Assembly: GCA_902790465.1 (NCBI GenBank)
Contig: CADASF010000019.1
Coordinates: 1 to 35,630, forward strand
Length of the DNA stretch: 35,630 bases
Source: an uncultured bacterium
GTDB lineage: Bacteria; Vulcanimicrobiota; CADAWZ01
Direction: 5' to 3'
Positions 15,793 through 22,663 of this stretch are shown piece by piece (within the stretch, counting starts at the first letter, position 1; each line of letters opens with the position of its first letter). The position numbers and the translations under genes were made by a program. The notes below the pieces were generated by a model that saw only the letters and a program-made list of their open reading frames with translations, did no database searches and had not been told where the DNA came from.

Positions 15793-16632
15793 ATGATATT
15801 TTTTTCTAAGGGTATTACCCACAGTGGGGCATTTCATGCAGATGATGTCTTTGCAACAGCATTATTGAAAATAATAGAACCTTCTTTTACTGTGAAACGG
15901 GTTTTATCCGTTCCCGATAATGTAAAAGACTGTATTGTCTATGATATTGGCGGTGGTCCTTACGATCACCATGATAAGAACATTCGCTATCATGAAAATG
16001 GCAAAAGATATGCTTCTTTTGGACTACTATGGCGAGAATATGGAGAATATGTTACTGGTTCTTATGAGTCTTATAAACGCATTGAAGAAAATTTTGTTTC
16101 CATCATTGATGAATCGGACAACCTCGGAGAATATAACCCCATTTCTAGAACAATTACAGCTTTCAATCCAGTATGGAATAGTAAAGAAAATGTAGATGAT
16201 GCTTTTGAAGAAGCTGTTGCCTTTGCCAAATGTGTTCTTGAGAAAATTATACGACATGAACGTTCGATAGATTCTGCTGATGACGAAATTAAGAAGGCAA
16301 TTGTCAATATGAGAGATAAAATTGTCATTCTCCCACAAGAAATTCCTTTCACTGAAACGCTAATAAATTCAGAGGCAATTTTTGCAATATTTCCTTCAAA
16401 CCGAGGAGGATATTGTATTAGAGGAATTCCTGTGAAATATGGTACTCGTGTTACAAAGATGTCATTTCCTAAAGAATGGCGAGGAGAAACACCAGAAACA
16501 CTCCAGAAATTAAGTGGAAATGCAGATTTAGTATTTTGTCACAACAGTGGTTTTATAGCTTCAACAAATACTTATGAATCCGCAATTTTGATAGCAAAAC
16601 AAGTGATTAACTGTACTGCCCCTAAATTTTAA
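15793..16632 (+). CDS. MYG1-family (UPF0160) predicted metal-dependent hydrolase/exonuclease
   Basis: A 279-aa MYG1-family protein of the DHH-like superfamily. The eukaryotic relatives are 3'-5' RNA exonucleases of nucleus and mitochondria; bacterial members are uncharacterised. The family start THSGAFHADDVFATALLKI (His10, His15, Asp17) and VYDIGGGPYDHHD (near residues 50-60) supply the expected metal ligands. RYASFGLLWREYG, FNPVWN, the C-terminal EWRGETPETL and FCHNSGFIAS also fit. The length is slightly short of the usual 290-330. The ATG at 15793 follows AAAGGA. The gene is the only one between the 50-bp inverted repeats, so it may have travelled as cargo of a small element. It sits just upstream of the RNA-repair pair rtcB-prfH, which is suggestive but not proof of shared function. 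Confidence 0.9.
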   Translation: MIFFSKGITHSGAFHADDVFATALLKIIEPSFTVKRVLSVPDNVKDCIVYDIGGGPYDHHDKNIRYHENGKRYASFGLLWREYGEYVTGSYESYKRIEENFVSIIDESDNLGEYNPISRTITAFNPVWNSKENVDDAFEEAVAFAKCVLEKIIRHERSIDSADDEIKKAIVNMRDKIVILPQEIPFTETLINSEAIFAIFPSNRGGYCIRGIPVKYGTRVTKMSFPKEWRGETPETLQKLSGNADLVFCHNSGFIASTNTYESAILIAKQVINCTAPKF

Positions 16633-16667
16633 TAAGGTTCATTGTTTTCTATTAATTTGGAAATTCT

Positions 16668-16812
16668 GGGACTGTGAAAAAAAAAAGTAAATAGAGGCGA
16701 TGTCATTGCGAGGTAGCTATGCGACCGTGGCAATCTCATGCACTTTTTTATTAGCTAACACAATGAGTTAATTTACGAAAATTATATAAAAAAATATTTT
16801 TTTCACAGCCCC
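16668..16812. mobile_element. Small non-autonomous element (MITE-like) with GGGRCTGTGAAAA termini
   Basis: About 145 bp bounded by inverted repeats GGGACTGTGAAAAAAA (16668-16683) and TTTTTTTCACAGCCCC (16797-16812), one mismatch in 16. It has no coding capacity. Its interior carries one REP-like unit. Its right end abuts the right 50-bp repeat, and an isolated copy of that end sits at 1044-1066. With the following repeat it makes up most of the gene-free stretch 16633-16976. Confidence 0.65.
16695..16735 (+). repeat. Single REP-like unit
   Basis: TCATTGCGAGG, a short middle and CGACCGTGGCAATCTC match the left unit at 615-703 with its insertion removed. The upstream flank AAATAGAGGCGATG resembles TTTAGAGGAGAAG at 603-615, so the repeat extends about 12 bp to the left. 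Confidence 0.65.
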
Positions 16813-16818
16813 TTTTTT

Positions 16819-16868
16819 TTACCGAAACGCACTGTAATGTCCCTAAATTTATGGGGAGTATGTCAACA
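16819..16868 (-). repeat. Right 50-bp inverted repeat flanking the MYG1 gene
   Basis: TTACCGAAACGCACTGTAAT through to GGGGAGTATGTCAACA, the inverse partner of 15719-15768 (46 of 50 identical). It is in the same orientation as the interrupted third copy at 22345-22451. Confidence 0.8.
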
Positions 16869-16925
16869 ATAAAAATTGCTGTAATGATGGTAAAAGAGAT
16901 AGAAAGAGAGGAGATATATATATAA

Positions 16926-16967
16926 AAGGAGCATTGGGGCTCCTTAATTTTATAAAAAATTAAGGAG
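16926..16967 (+). promoter_or_regulatory. rtcB leader: two competing hairpins, one hiding the ribosome-binding site
   Basis: Three segments can pair in two exclusive ways. A = AAGGAGC (16926-16932), B = GCTCCTTAATTTT (16939-16951), C = AAAATTAAGGAG (16956-16967). A with B gives a 7-bp stem with a 6-base loop. B with C gives a perfect 12-bp stem with loop ATAA, and C contains the AAGGAG ribosome-binding site (16962-16967), nine bases before the rtcB ATG. B carries CTCCTT, the same sequence as the 16S rRNA anti-Shine-Dalgarno. There is no T-run, so it is not a terminator. Translational control is inferred from the pairing. Confidence 0.7.
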
Positions 16968-16976
16968 AAAAAATAT

Positions 16977-18125
16977 ATGAGAATTGAAGGAAAGTATAGT
17001 TCTGCAGAAGTTTTTACTGTAAATAATAAAGAAACAGCTATTGACCAGTATGCCATAGCACAATTACAGATGTTATGTGATAATCTTGTATCAAAAGATT
17101 CTGTAATAAAAGTAATGCCAGATGTTCATCCAGGAAAAGTATGTACTATTGGTTTGACTATGACTGTTGGAAATTCAATAATGCCACAAGTTGTGGGAAT
17201 AGATATAGGCTGTGGAATGACAATTTCACAGATCAGGACTAAAAAAATTGAATATCAAAAATTAGACACAGTCATAAGAGACAATGTCCCTTCAGGTTTT
17301 GCAGTGAGAAAAAAGCCACATTTAAAAGCAGATGATTTTGATTTATCTTCTTTAAAATGTATAAAACACATAAGAGAGGAAAACGCATTAAAAAGTCTTG
17401 GAACTCTTGGAGGGGGAAATCATTTCATAGAAGTAGGCAAAGATGAGGATTCCAATTTTTATGTAAATATACATTCTGGAAGCAGAAATCTTGGAAAAGA
17501 AGTTACAGAATATTATATGAAAGAAGGGCAGAAAATTTTAAAGGAACAAAATTTAGAAGTTCCGTATGAATTGACTTATCTTACAGATGAACTAAAGAAC
17601 GATTACATACATGATTTAAATATTGTTCAAGATTTTGCAAATTTAAATAGACAAATTATGATTGATGAACTTGTTAAAGGCATGAAATGGAAAGTTATCG
17701 ATCAGATAAATTGTATTCACAACTATATAGATTGTCGAAAAGAAACTGTTGATATATTATCTTCTCCTGTTCTCAGAAAGGGAGCTATTTCTGCATTGAA
17801 AGATGAAGATGTAATAATTCCAATAAATATGCGTGATGGTATAATTTTAGGAAAAGGTAAAGGCAATAAAAATTGGAATTGTTCAGCCCCTCATGGTTCA
17901 GGTAGAATTTTAAAAAGAGTTGATATAAAGGGAAAATATACTGTTTCTCATTATAAAACAGCTATGAAGGGAATTTATTCTCCAAGTATTAATTCAAATA
18001 CACTTGATGAAGCGCCATTTGCATATAGACCTATTGCTGAAATTCAAGATGCAATTTCTGAAACAGTTTCAATAGAGAAAGTAATTAAGCCAGTATATAA
18101 TTTTAAGGCTGGAGCAGAGGATTAA
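16977..18125 (+). CDS. rtcB: RtcB RNA ligase (short, PrfH-associated form)
   Basis: A 382-aa RtcB, the Mn2+/GTP-dependent ligase joining 2',3'-cyclic phosphate or 3'-phosphate RNA ends to 5'-OH ends. Visible active-site segments are MPDVHPGKVCTIGLT near residue 47, VGIDIGCGMT near 74-83 (metal Cys), LGTLGGGNHFIEV near 142, HSGSRNLG near 163, INCIHNYI near 244 (metal His) and SAPHGSGR near 306, whose His is the predicted guanylylation site. It is shorter than E. coli RtcB and is followed by prfH. This is the RtcB2-PrfH pairing, reported to religate 16S rRNA cut in the decoding centre. The start is ATG 16977 with AAGGAG inside a hairpin. No archease or RtcR is present. Confidence 0.94.
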   Translation: MRIEGKYSSAEVFTVNNKETAIDQYAIAQLQMLCDNLVSKDSVIKVMPDVHPGKVCTIGLTMTVGNSIMPQVVGIDIGCGMTISQIRTKKIEYQKLDTVIRDNVPSGFAVRKKPHLKADDFDLSSLKCIKHIREENALKSLGTLGGGNHFIEVGKDEDSNFYVNIHSGSRNLGKEVTEYYMKEGQKILKEQNLEVPYELTYLTDELKNDYIHDLNIVQDFANLNRQIMIDELVKGMKWKVIDQINCIHNYIDCRKETVDILSSPVLRKGAISALKDEDVIIPINMRDGIILGKGKGNKNWNCSAPHGSGRILKRVDIKGKYTVSHYKTAMKGIYSPSINSNTLDEAPFAYRPIAEIQDAISETVSIEKVIKPVYNFKAGAED

Positions 18126-18239
18126 GTGAAAGCCTTCCCTTGGGAAGGTTTGGAAGGGAAAAACAAATCTTAGCCTGCGTTAGCAGGCGTCCATATTTTC
18201 CCCTCAAAGATGAGGGGATAGGGGAGTTGAATTTTTTTT
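18126..18239. repeat. Hairpin-rich spacer between rtcB and prfH
   Basis: Three successive hairpins: CCTTCC-CTTG-GGAAGG (18133-18148), GCCTGC-GTTA-GCAGGC (18173-18188) and CCCCTCA-AAGA-TGAGGGG (18200-18217, 7-bp stem). The composition (CTTCCCTTGGGAAGG, GAGGGGATAGGGGAGTTGA) is G+C-richer than its surroundings and resembles small palindromic elements scattered in many bacterial genomes. None has a T-run typical of a terminator, so read-through into prfH is likely. Confidence 0.6.
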
Positions 18240-18827
18240 ATGAAGATACAATTAAGTTCGGGTTTAGGACCTAAAGAATGTAGATTAGCAGTTGCAAAAC
18301 TATTTGATTCACTATCAAAAGAATATAAAGACATAAAATTTATATCAGGAAGAACTGATGGAAATGATTGTTATTCATCAGTAATTTTTGAAACTGACAA
18401 TGATCTTTCATCACTTGAAGGGACTATTGAATGGATTTGTAAAAGTCCATATAGACCACATCATAAGAGAAAAAATTGGTTTGTTGATGTAAGTGTAATC
18501 AGAGATGAAGAAACAATAGATGAATCAGGAGAGATAAAATTTGAGAGATTTCACTGTGGGGGAAATGGCGGACAAAATGTAAATAAAGTCGAGACAGGTG
18601 TTAGACTTATTCATATCCCTACAGGTATCACAGTAACATCGACAGAAGAGAGAAATCAATTACAGAATAGAAGAAAAGCACTTGATAAGTTAAATAAGAG
18701 ATTGGAAGAAATCAATTATAAAATAGAAAGTAAAAATAAAAATAATGCTTGGAGAGAACATACTAAAATTGTAAGAGGAAATCCAGTTAGGATTTATGAA
18801 GGTATGAACTTTGCAAGGAAAATGTAA
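18240..18827 (+). CDS. prfH: Peptide chain release factor homologue PrfH
   Basis: A 195-aa class I release factor homologue of the PrfH type. The GGQ loop that triggers peptidyl-tRNA hydrolysis is in [16 protein letters not shown] near residue 108, followed by the conserved [20 protein letters not shown] and NRRKALDKL. The stop-codon recognition (PxT/SPF) domain of RF1/RF2 is missing and replaced by a shorter N-terminal part ([35 protein letters not shown]), as known for PrfH. PrfH releases the nascent peptide from ribosomes whose 16S rRNA was cut at the decoding centre so that RtcB can reseal it. The pairing with rtcB here is the classical one. The start is ATG 18240; its ribosome-binding site (GGGGAG) is placed rather far, about 13 bases upstream. 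Confidence 0.94.
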   Translation: MKIQLSSGLGPKECRLAVAKLFDSLSKEYKDIKFISGRTDGNDCYSSVIFETDNDLSSLEGTIEWICKSPYRPHHKRKNWFVDVSVIRDEETIDESGEIKFERFHCGGNGGQNVNKVETGVRLIHIPTGITVTSTEERNQLQNRRKALDKLNKRLEEINYKIESKNKNNAWREHTKIVRGNPVRIYEGMNFARKM

Positions 18828-18872
18828 ATAGTGCTAATATACAAAAAATGATTCACAAGACAGAAGATATAT

Positions 18873-18903
18873 AAGCTGTGAAAATTTTTCATAGCTTTTT
18901 TTA
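18873..18903 (+). terminator. Terminator of the rtcB-prfH unit
   Basis: AAGCTGTGAA pairs with TTCATAGCTT (one G-U wobble) around a short A/T loop, followed by a T-run from 18896. Confidence 0.75.
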
Positions 18904-18988
18904 TTTTTTGTATTGTAAAAAAATAAACATTGTGCTAATATTTAAAGAATATAAAAAAAATAATATTATACATATCAAGGAGGATATT

Positions 18989-20326
18989 TTGGAAGCTACA
19001 CTGCCAATAGGTGGCTTTAGCAATGACATAGTTTCAATAATAATAGTCATTGTCTGTATATGCTTCGTTGCATTTTTTTCATCATCTGAGGCTTCACTTA
19101 TGTCTGCAAATAGAATAAAGTTGAAGAATCTCATTGAAAAAGGTGATAAAAATGCTATTTTGGTTGAGAAAATAGTTTCTCAACATGAACGATTATTTTC
19201 TACGATTCTCGCAACAGAGAACATGTTTATTATATTTGCCTCTACTTTTGTTGGAACGATTACAACGAAATATTTTGGAGATGGAAATGGTGTTATAATT
19301 TCTTCATTTATGATGACTATTTTTATTGTTATTTTTGGAGAGATTACACCAAAGACTTTTGCAGCACAACATGCTTTAAATATGGCTTTGATTGTCGCTC
19401 GTCCAATAAACTTTTTTATAACAATACTAAGCCCATTCATTTTTGTTTTATCTTCAATTTCAAAATTTATAATAAAATGTTTGGGGGTAAAGCCTGATTT
19501 AAATCCATATTATCTTTCTGAAGAAGAAATAAGAATGGTTATAAGTGATGGTGTTAAAGGTGGAGTTCTTGATAAGAAAGAGACAGAAATGCTTGAAGGC
19601 GTTTTTGATTTTTCTAAAAAGACTGCACAAGAAGTCATGGTTCCAAGAGTTCACATGGTTACAGTCGAGGAAGATGAGTCGATTTTTGATGTTTTAAAAA
19701 TAATAAACGAAACAGGTCATTCAAGAATTCCTGTTAGAAAAGAGACTCCTGACAATATAACAGGTGTTCTTTTTGCTAAAGATATATTGAAATATTATGA
19801 TAGAGATTTAAAGACTTTAAAAGTTTCTGAAATTGCAAGACAATGTCATTATGCTCCAGAGAGTATTTATATAATGAATTTATTAAATGAACTCAGAGAG
19901 AAAAAGACAAGTATCGCTATATTGATAGATGAATTTGGCGGAACTGCTGGTCTTGTAACAATAGATACTTTGATTGAAGAAATTGTTGGCGATATAGATG
20001 ACGAATTTGACAAAGAAGAGTTTGAATTTGAAAAACTTGAAAATGGTGATATTATAGTTAATGCTTCAATGACTGCTGATGATTTTACTGAAAAAGTTGG
20101 AATTGAATTGCCAGATGGTGATTATCAGACAGTTGGTGGTTTTGTAATTGATGAAATTGAAAAAATTCCTTCAAAAGGTGAATCTGTAAAATATGCCAAT
20201 AACGAATTTATTGTAGAAAAAACAGAAAATCATAGACTTACTAAAATAAGAGTTAAAAAATTGAAACAGGTTCAAAAAACAGTTGGAACAGATGATAAGA
20301 GAAAGGCTGTAAAGGGTGATAGCTAA
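18989..20326 (+). CDS. CNNM/CorC-HlyC family membrane protein (DUF21 + CBS pair + CorC_HlyC)
   Basis: A 445-aa 'hemolysin family' protein, likely a CNNM-type Mg2+/divalent-cation transporter of the inner membrane. The order is an N-terminal DUF21 membrane domain with about four hydrophobic spans (IVSIIIVIVCICFVAFFSSS, a segment around LATENMFIIFAST, MMTIFIVIFGEITPKTFA, FFITILSPFIFVLSSI), then two CBS domains (VMVPRVHMVTVEEDE; SRIPVR; FAKDILKYYD; ILIDEFGGTAGLVT), then a C-terminal CorC_HlyC domain (GDIIVNASMTADDF, YQTVGGFV). The frame is open further upstream, but I choose TTG 18989 because AAGGAGG (18977-18983) lies five bases before it and the upstream part overlaps the prfH terminator. It overlaps the RNase gene by 11 bases. 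Confidence 0.88.
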   Translation: MEATLPIGGFSNDIVSIIIVIVCICFVAFFSSSEASLMSANRIKLKNLIEKGDKNAILVEKIVSQHERLFSTILATENMFIIFASTFVGTITTKYFGDGNGVIISSFMMTIFIVIFGEITPKTFAAQHALNMALIVARPINFFITILSPFIFVLSSISKFIIKCLGVKPDLNPYYLSEEEIRMVISDGVKGGVLDKKETEMLEGVFDFSKKTAQEVMVPRVHMVTVEEDESIFDVLKIINETGHSRIPVRKETPDNITGVLFAKDILKYYDRDLKTLKVSEIARQCHYAPESIYIMNLLNELREKKTSIAILIDEFGGTAGLVTIDTLIEEIVGDIDDEFDKEEFEFEKLENGDIIVNASMTADDFTEKVGIELPDGDYQTVGGFVIDEIEKIPSKGESVKYANNEFIVEKTENHRLTKIRVKKLKQVQKTVGTDDKRKAVKGDS

Positions 20327-22331
20327 AACAGGGTATGTTGTTGAAATATACAACAATAAAAAAATAATTTCTGCATATTGTTTTGATGTTGTAAAGAGTT
20401 CAATATTAAAATGCTTTTCTGAAGAGGGCAAAGAATTAAAAATTCAGCAAGATAAGATTTTGTCTTCAGTACCTTCTGCAAATACAGATATGTCTAATAA
20501 GGAGAGTTTGAAGAATTATTTAAAATCTATTTCTGCAGAGAGAAATTTAATAGCAGAATCTATATCTGTAAATGATTTATGGGAATTGTGTCTTGAAGAT
20601 AAAGAAAGTTATAATTTAAATGAACTTGCTGAAATATGGTTTGGAAGTAATTTTTCTGCAAATGAATTGTACGCTTTGCAACGACTTCTTTTAGAAGGTA
20701 CTATCTATTTTAAAAGAAAAAATGATTTATTTTTTGTAAATTCAAAAGATGAAGTAAATAAAATAATAATACAAAGAGAAGCTGAAAATAAGAAAAAAAT
20801 AAGAACAAACCAATTTATCGAAATAATGAAAAAAATTTCTTCTGGAGATATGAACGAGATTCCAAAAGAATATAAAGATTTTACAGATGAATTGGTTGAT
20901 TCGGTTTTATATAAAAAAGATTCCAAACATTTTAATAATGCTGTTTCTTTGTGTAAAGAAGCTGGAGTGAATTTTGAGGAACTGTTTAATTTTCTTGTAA
21001 AGGCTTCTGTTTTTGATATAGATGAAAATTTGATGTTGAGAAAGTTTAAAATTCCAATTGAATTTTCAGATAAAATCAATGAAGAAGTAAAGAATATCAT
21101 AAGTTCTTATGAAAATGATTTAGTTGAAGGATATGAAGATTTTACATTTCTAAATGTCATTACAATTGATGATGAAAAAACAAATGATATTGATGATGGA
21201 TTAAGTGTTGAGGAAGATGACGATAAAATTAGAATTGGAATTCATATTGCTGACGCTTCTTCATTTGTTCCTGTTGAGTCATCTTTAGATGAAGAGGCTT
21301 TGGCAAGATCGACATCAATATATCTACCAGACCTAAAAATAAATATGTTACCTCCTCTTATTTCTGAAAGTTATGGAAGTCTTTGCGAAAATGAAAAAAG
21401 AAAAGCACTTTCTTTCTTTTTTGAAATTGAGAGAATAGTTGATAATTTTGAAATAAAAAAATTTTATATAAAGAAGACTATCATAAAATCACAGGCACGA
21501 CTTACTTATGATATTGCAGATGAACTTTTAGAAGAAGATCATGATCTTGCTCTTATGTATAAAATAGCAACTTATTTTATGAATAAGAGAAAATTAGAAG
21601 GTGCCATAATATTGTCCCGTACAAATATAAATATAACTGTAAAAGACAGGATTCCATATATTTCTTATTTTGATGGCGAAAGACCGTCTGGAATTATTGT
21701 TTCTGAATTTATGCTTCTTGCCAATAGTTATGCTGGTAAATTTTGTCATGACAATAATATACCAACAATATATAGAAATCAACCTCCTCCTTCTCCTGAA
21801 GAAATAGCAACTTTTGATTTGACTTCTGAAGAGGGAAAATTTAAAGTAAGAAAATTTTTAAAAAAAGTCGTTCTTGCTTCAGAATCTTCTGGTCATTATT
21901 CTGTTGGTTGTAAATATTATATACAGGTAACTTCTCCACTTAGACGATATATTGATCTCGTCATTCATAGGCAATTGAAATCTTTTCTCGATTTTGGCTT
22001 CCCTGTTTATTCAAGAGAGAGGATAGAATATATAATATCAATGGTTAATAATTCAATTAATGATTCTTTGCAACTTGAAAAAGATAGAGCTCGCTATTGG
22101 CTTTTGAAATATATTGAAATGCACAGAAATGAGCCTCAAAAAGTTGTTATTTTAAGAGTTTCTCTTGATAAAGTATATGTAAGACATTGTGATACACTTC
22201 TTGAATTGGATATTGGAATTCACAATCCAAGTTATTATTGTGAAGGACAGATTGCTGAGGCAAGTATTGTAAAAGTTTCAGCAAGAGAAGATACATTGAA
22301 ATTGACATTTAATGTTGTACAAGCAAATTAA
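20316..22331 (+). CDS. RNase II/R family exoribonuclease (RNB domain)
   Basis: A 671-aa 3'-5' exoribonuclease. The RNB catalytic domain begins near residue 275: VITIDDEKTNDIDDGLSVEE contains the Asp set that binds Mg2+, followed by IGIHIADASSFVP, STSIYLPDLKINMLPPLIS, LARTNI-type segments, SEFMLLANSYAGKF and the diagnostic QVTSPLRRYIDLVIHRQL near 545. The N-terminal 200 residues are not an evident pair of cold-shock domains and look like the winged-helix front of the shorter RNase II forms in cyanobacteria-like lineages. The last 70 residues are probably an S1-like fold. GTG at 20316 lies inside the end of the CorC-type gene, so the two are coupled. It takes part in mRNA and structured RNA turnover; no terminator is seen after it. 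Confidence 0.88.
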   Translation: MIAKTGYVVEIYNNKKIISAYCFDVVKSSILKCFSEEGKELKIQQDKILSSVPSANTDMSNKESLKNYLKSISAERNLIAESISVNDLWELCLEDKESYNLNELAEIWFGSNFSANELYALQRLLLEGTIYFKRKNDLFFVNSKDEVNKIIIQREAENKKKIRTNQFIEIMKKISSGDMNEIPKEYKDFTDELVDSVLYKKDSKHFNNAVSLCKEAGVNFEELFNFLVKASVFDIDENLMLRKFKIPIEFSDKINEEVKNIISSYENDLVEGYEDFTFLNVITIDDEKTNDIDDGLSVEEDDDKIRIGIHIADASSFVPVESSLDEEALARSTSIYLPDLKINMLPPLISESYGSLCENEKRKALSFFFEIERIVDNFEIKKFYIKKTIIKSQARLTYDIADELLEEDHDLALMYKIATYFMNKRKLEGAIILSRTNINITVKDRIPYISYFDGERPSGIIVSEFMLLANSYAGKFCHDNNIPTIYRNQPPPSPEEIATFDLTSEEGKFKVRKFLKKVVLASESSGHYSVGCKYYIQVTSPLRRYIDLVIHRQLKSFLDFGFPVYSRERIEYIISMVNNSINDSLQLEKDRARYWLLKYIEMHRNEPQKVVILRVSLDKVYVRHCDTLLELDIGIHNPSYYCEGQIAEASIVKVSAREDTLKLTFNVVQAN

Positions 22332-22344
22332 TTGATTGATCAAA

Positions 22345-22451
22345 TTACTGAAACGCACTGTAATGCCCCTAAATTTATGAACTGCACCTCCTTTTTAGTT
22401 TTGTACTAAAAATTGGGTTCACTTCATGAATTTATGGGGAGTATGTCAACT
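22345..22451 (-). repeat. Third copy of the 50-bp repeat, interrupted by a 49-bp insertion
   Basis: TTACTGAAACGCACTGTAAT through CCCCTAAATTTATG (22345-22379) and GGGGAGTATGTCAAC (22437-22450) are the two halves of the repeat at 16819-16868. Between them lies a nested insertion, described separately. Together with the promoter at 22567-22595 this accounts for the gene-free stretch 22332-22663; nothing else is seen there. Confidence 0.78.
22378..22428. mobile_element. Nested ~49-bp insertion with inverted ends
   Basis: The insert begins TGAACTGCACC and ends GGTTCACTTCA, imperfect inverted repeats (9 of 11). It is flanked by the direct repeat AATTTATG (22372-22379 and 22429-22436), as in target-site duplication. 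The termini resemble IS3-group ends, so this could be an extreme internal-deletion derivative; that affiliation is inference. Confidence 0.55.
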
Positions 22452-22566
22452 TTATTGAGGAAATTTTTCACATTATGCAAAAAATAAAAATTCTATAATA
22501 TTCATTAAAGTACAATTTGTTTAAAAAAAGTTAACAAAAATTGGTCAATAATTTCATATTTTTTTA

Positions 22567-22595
22567 TTGAATTATGAAAATAATCATGTTAAAAT
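22567..22595 (+). promoter_or_regulatory. Extended -10 promoter of the Gln/Met/His-rich protein gene
   Basis: TTGAAT (22567-22572), a 17-bp spacer and TAAAAT (22590-22595) with TG one base upstream of the -10 element. It shares TGTTAAAATAA with the toxin-antitoxin promoter at 1009-1037. Confidence 0.55.
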
Positions 22596-22663
22596 AATGC
22601 TAAGAATATCTTTATGTTTTTACAGGTATTTGTTAAAACATAAAAATGCAAGGAGTTTAAAAA

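Noticed and set aside
16940-16967. Intrinsic terminator upstream of rtcB
   Set aside because: The hairpin is not followed by a T-run and its 3' arm contains the ribosome-binding site of the next gene.
18878-18988. Upstream start for the CorC-type membrane protein
   Set aside because: It begins inside the prfH terminator hairpin and has no ribosome-binding site; TTG 18989 follows AAGGAGG at five bases.
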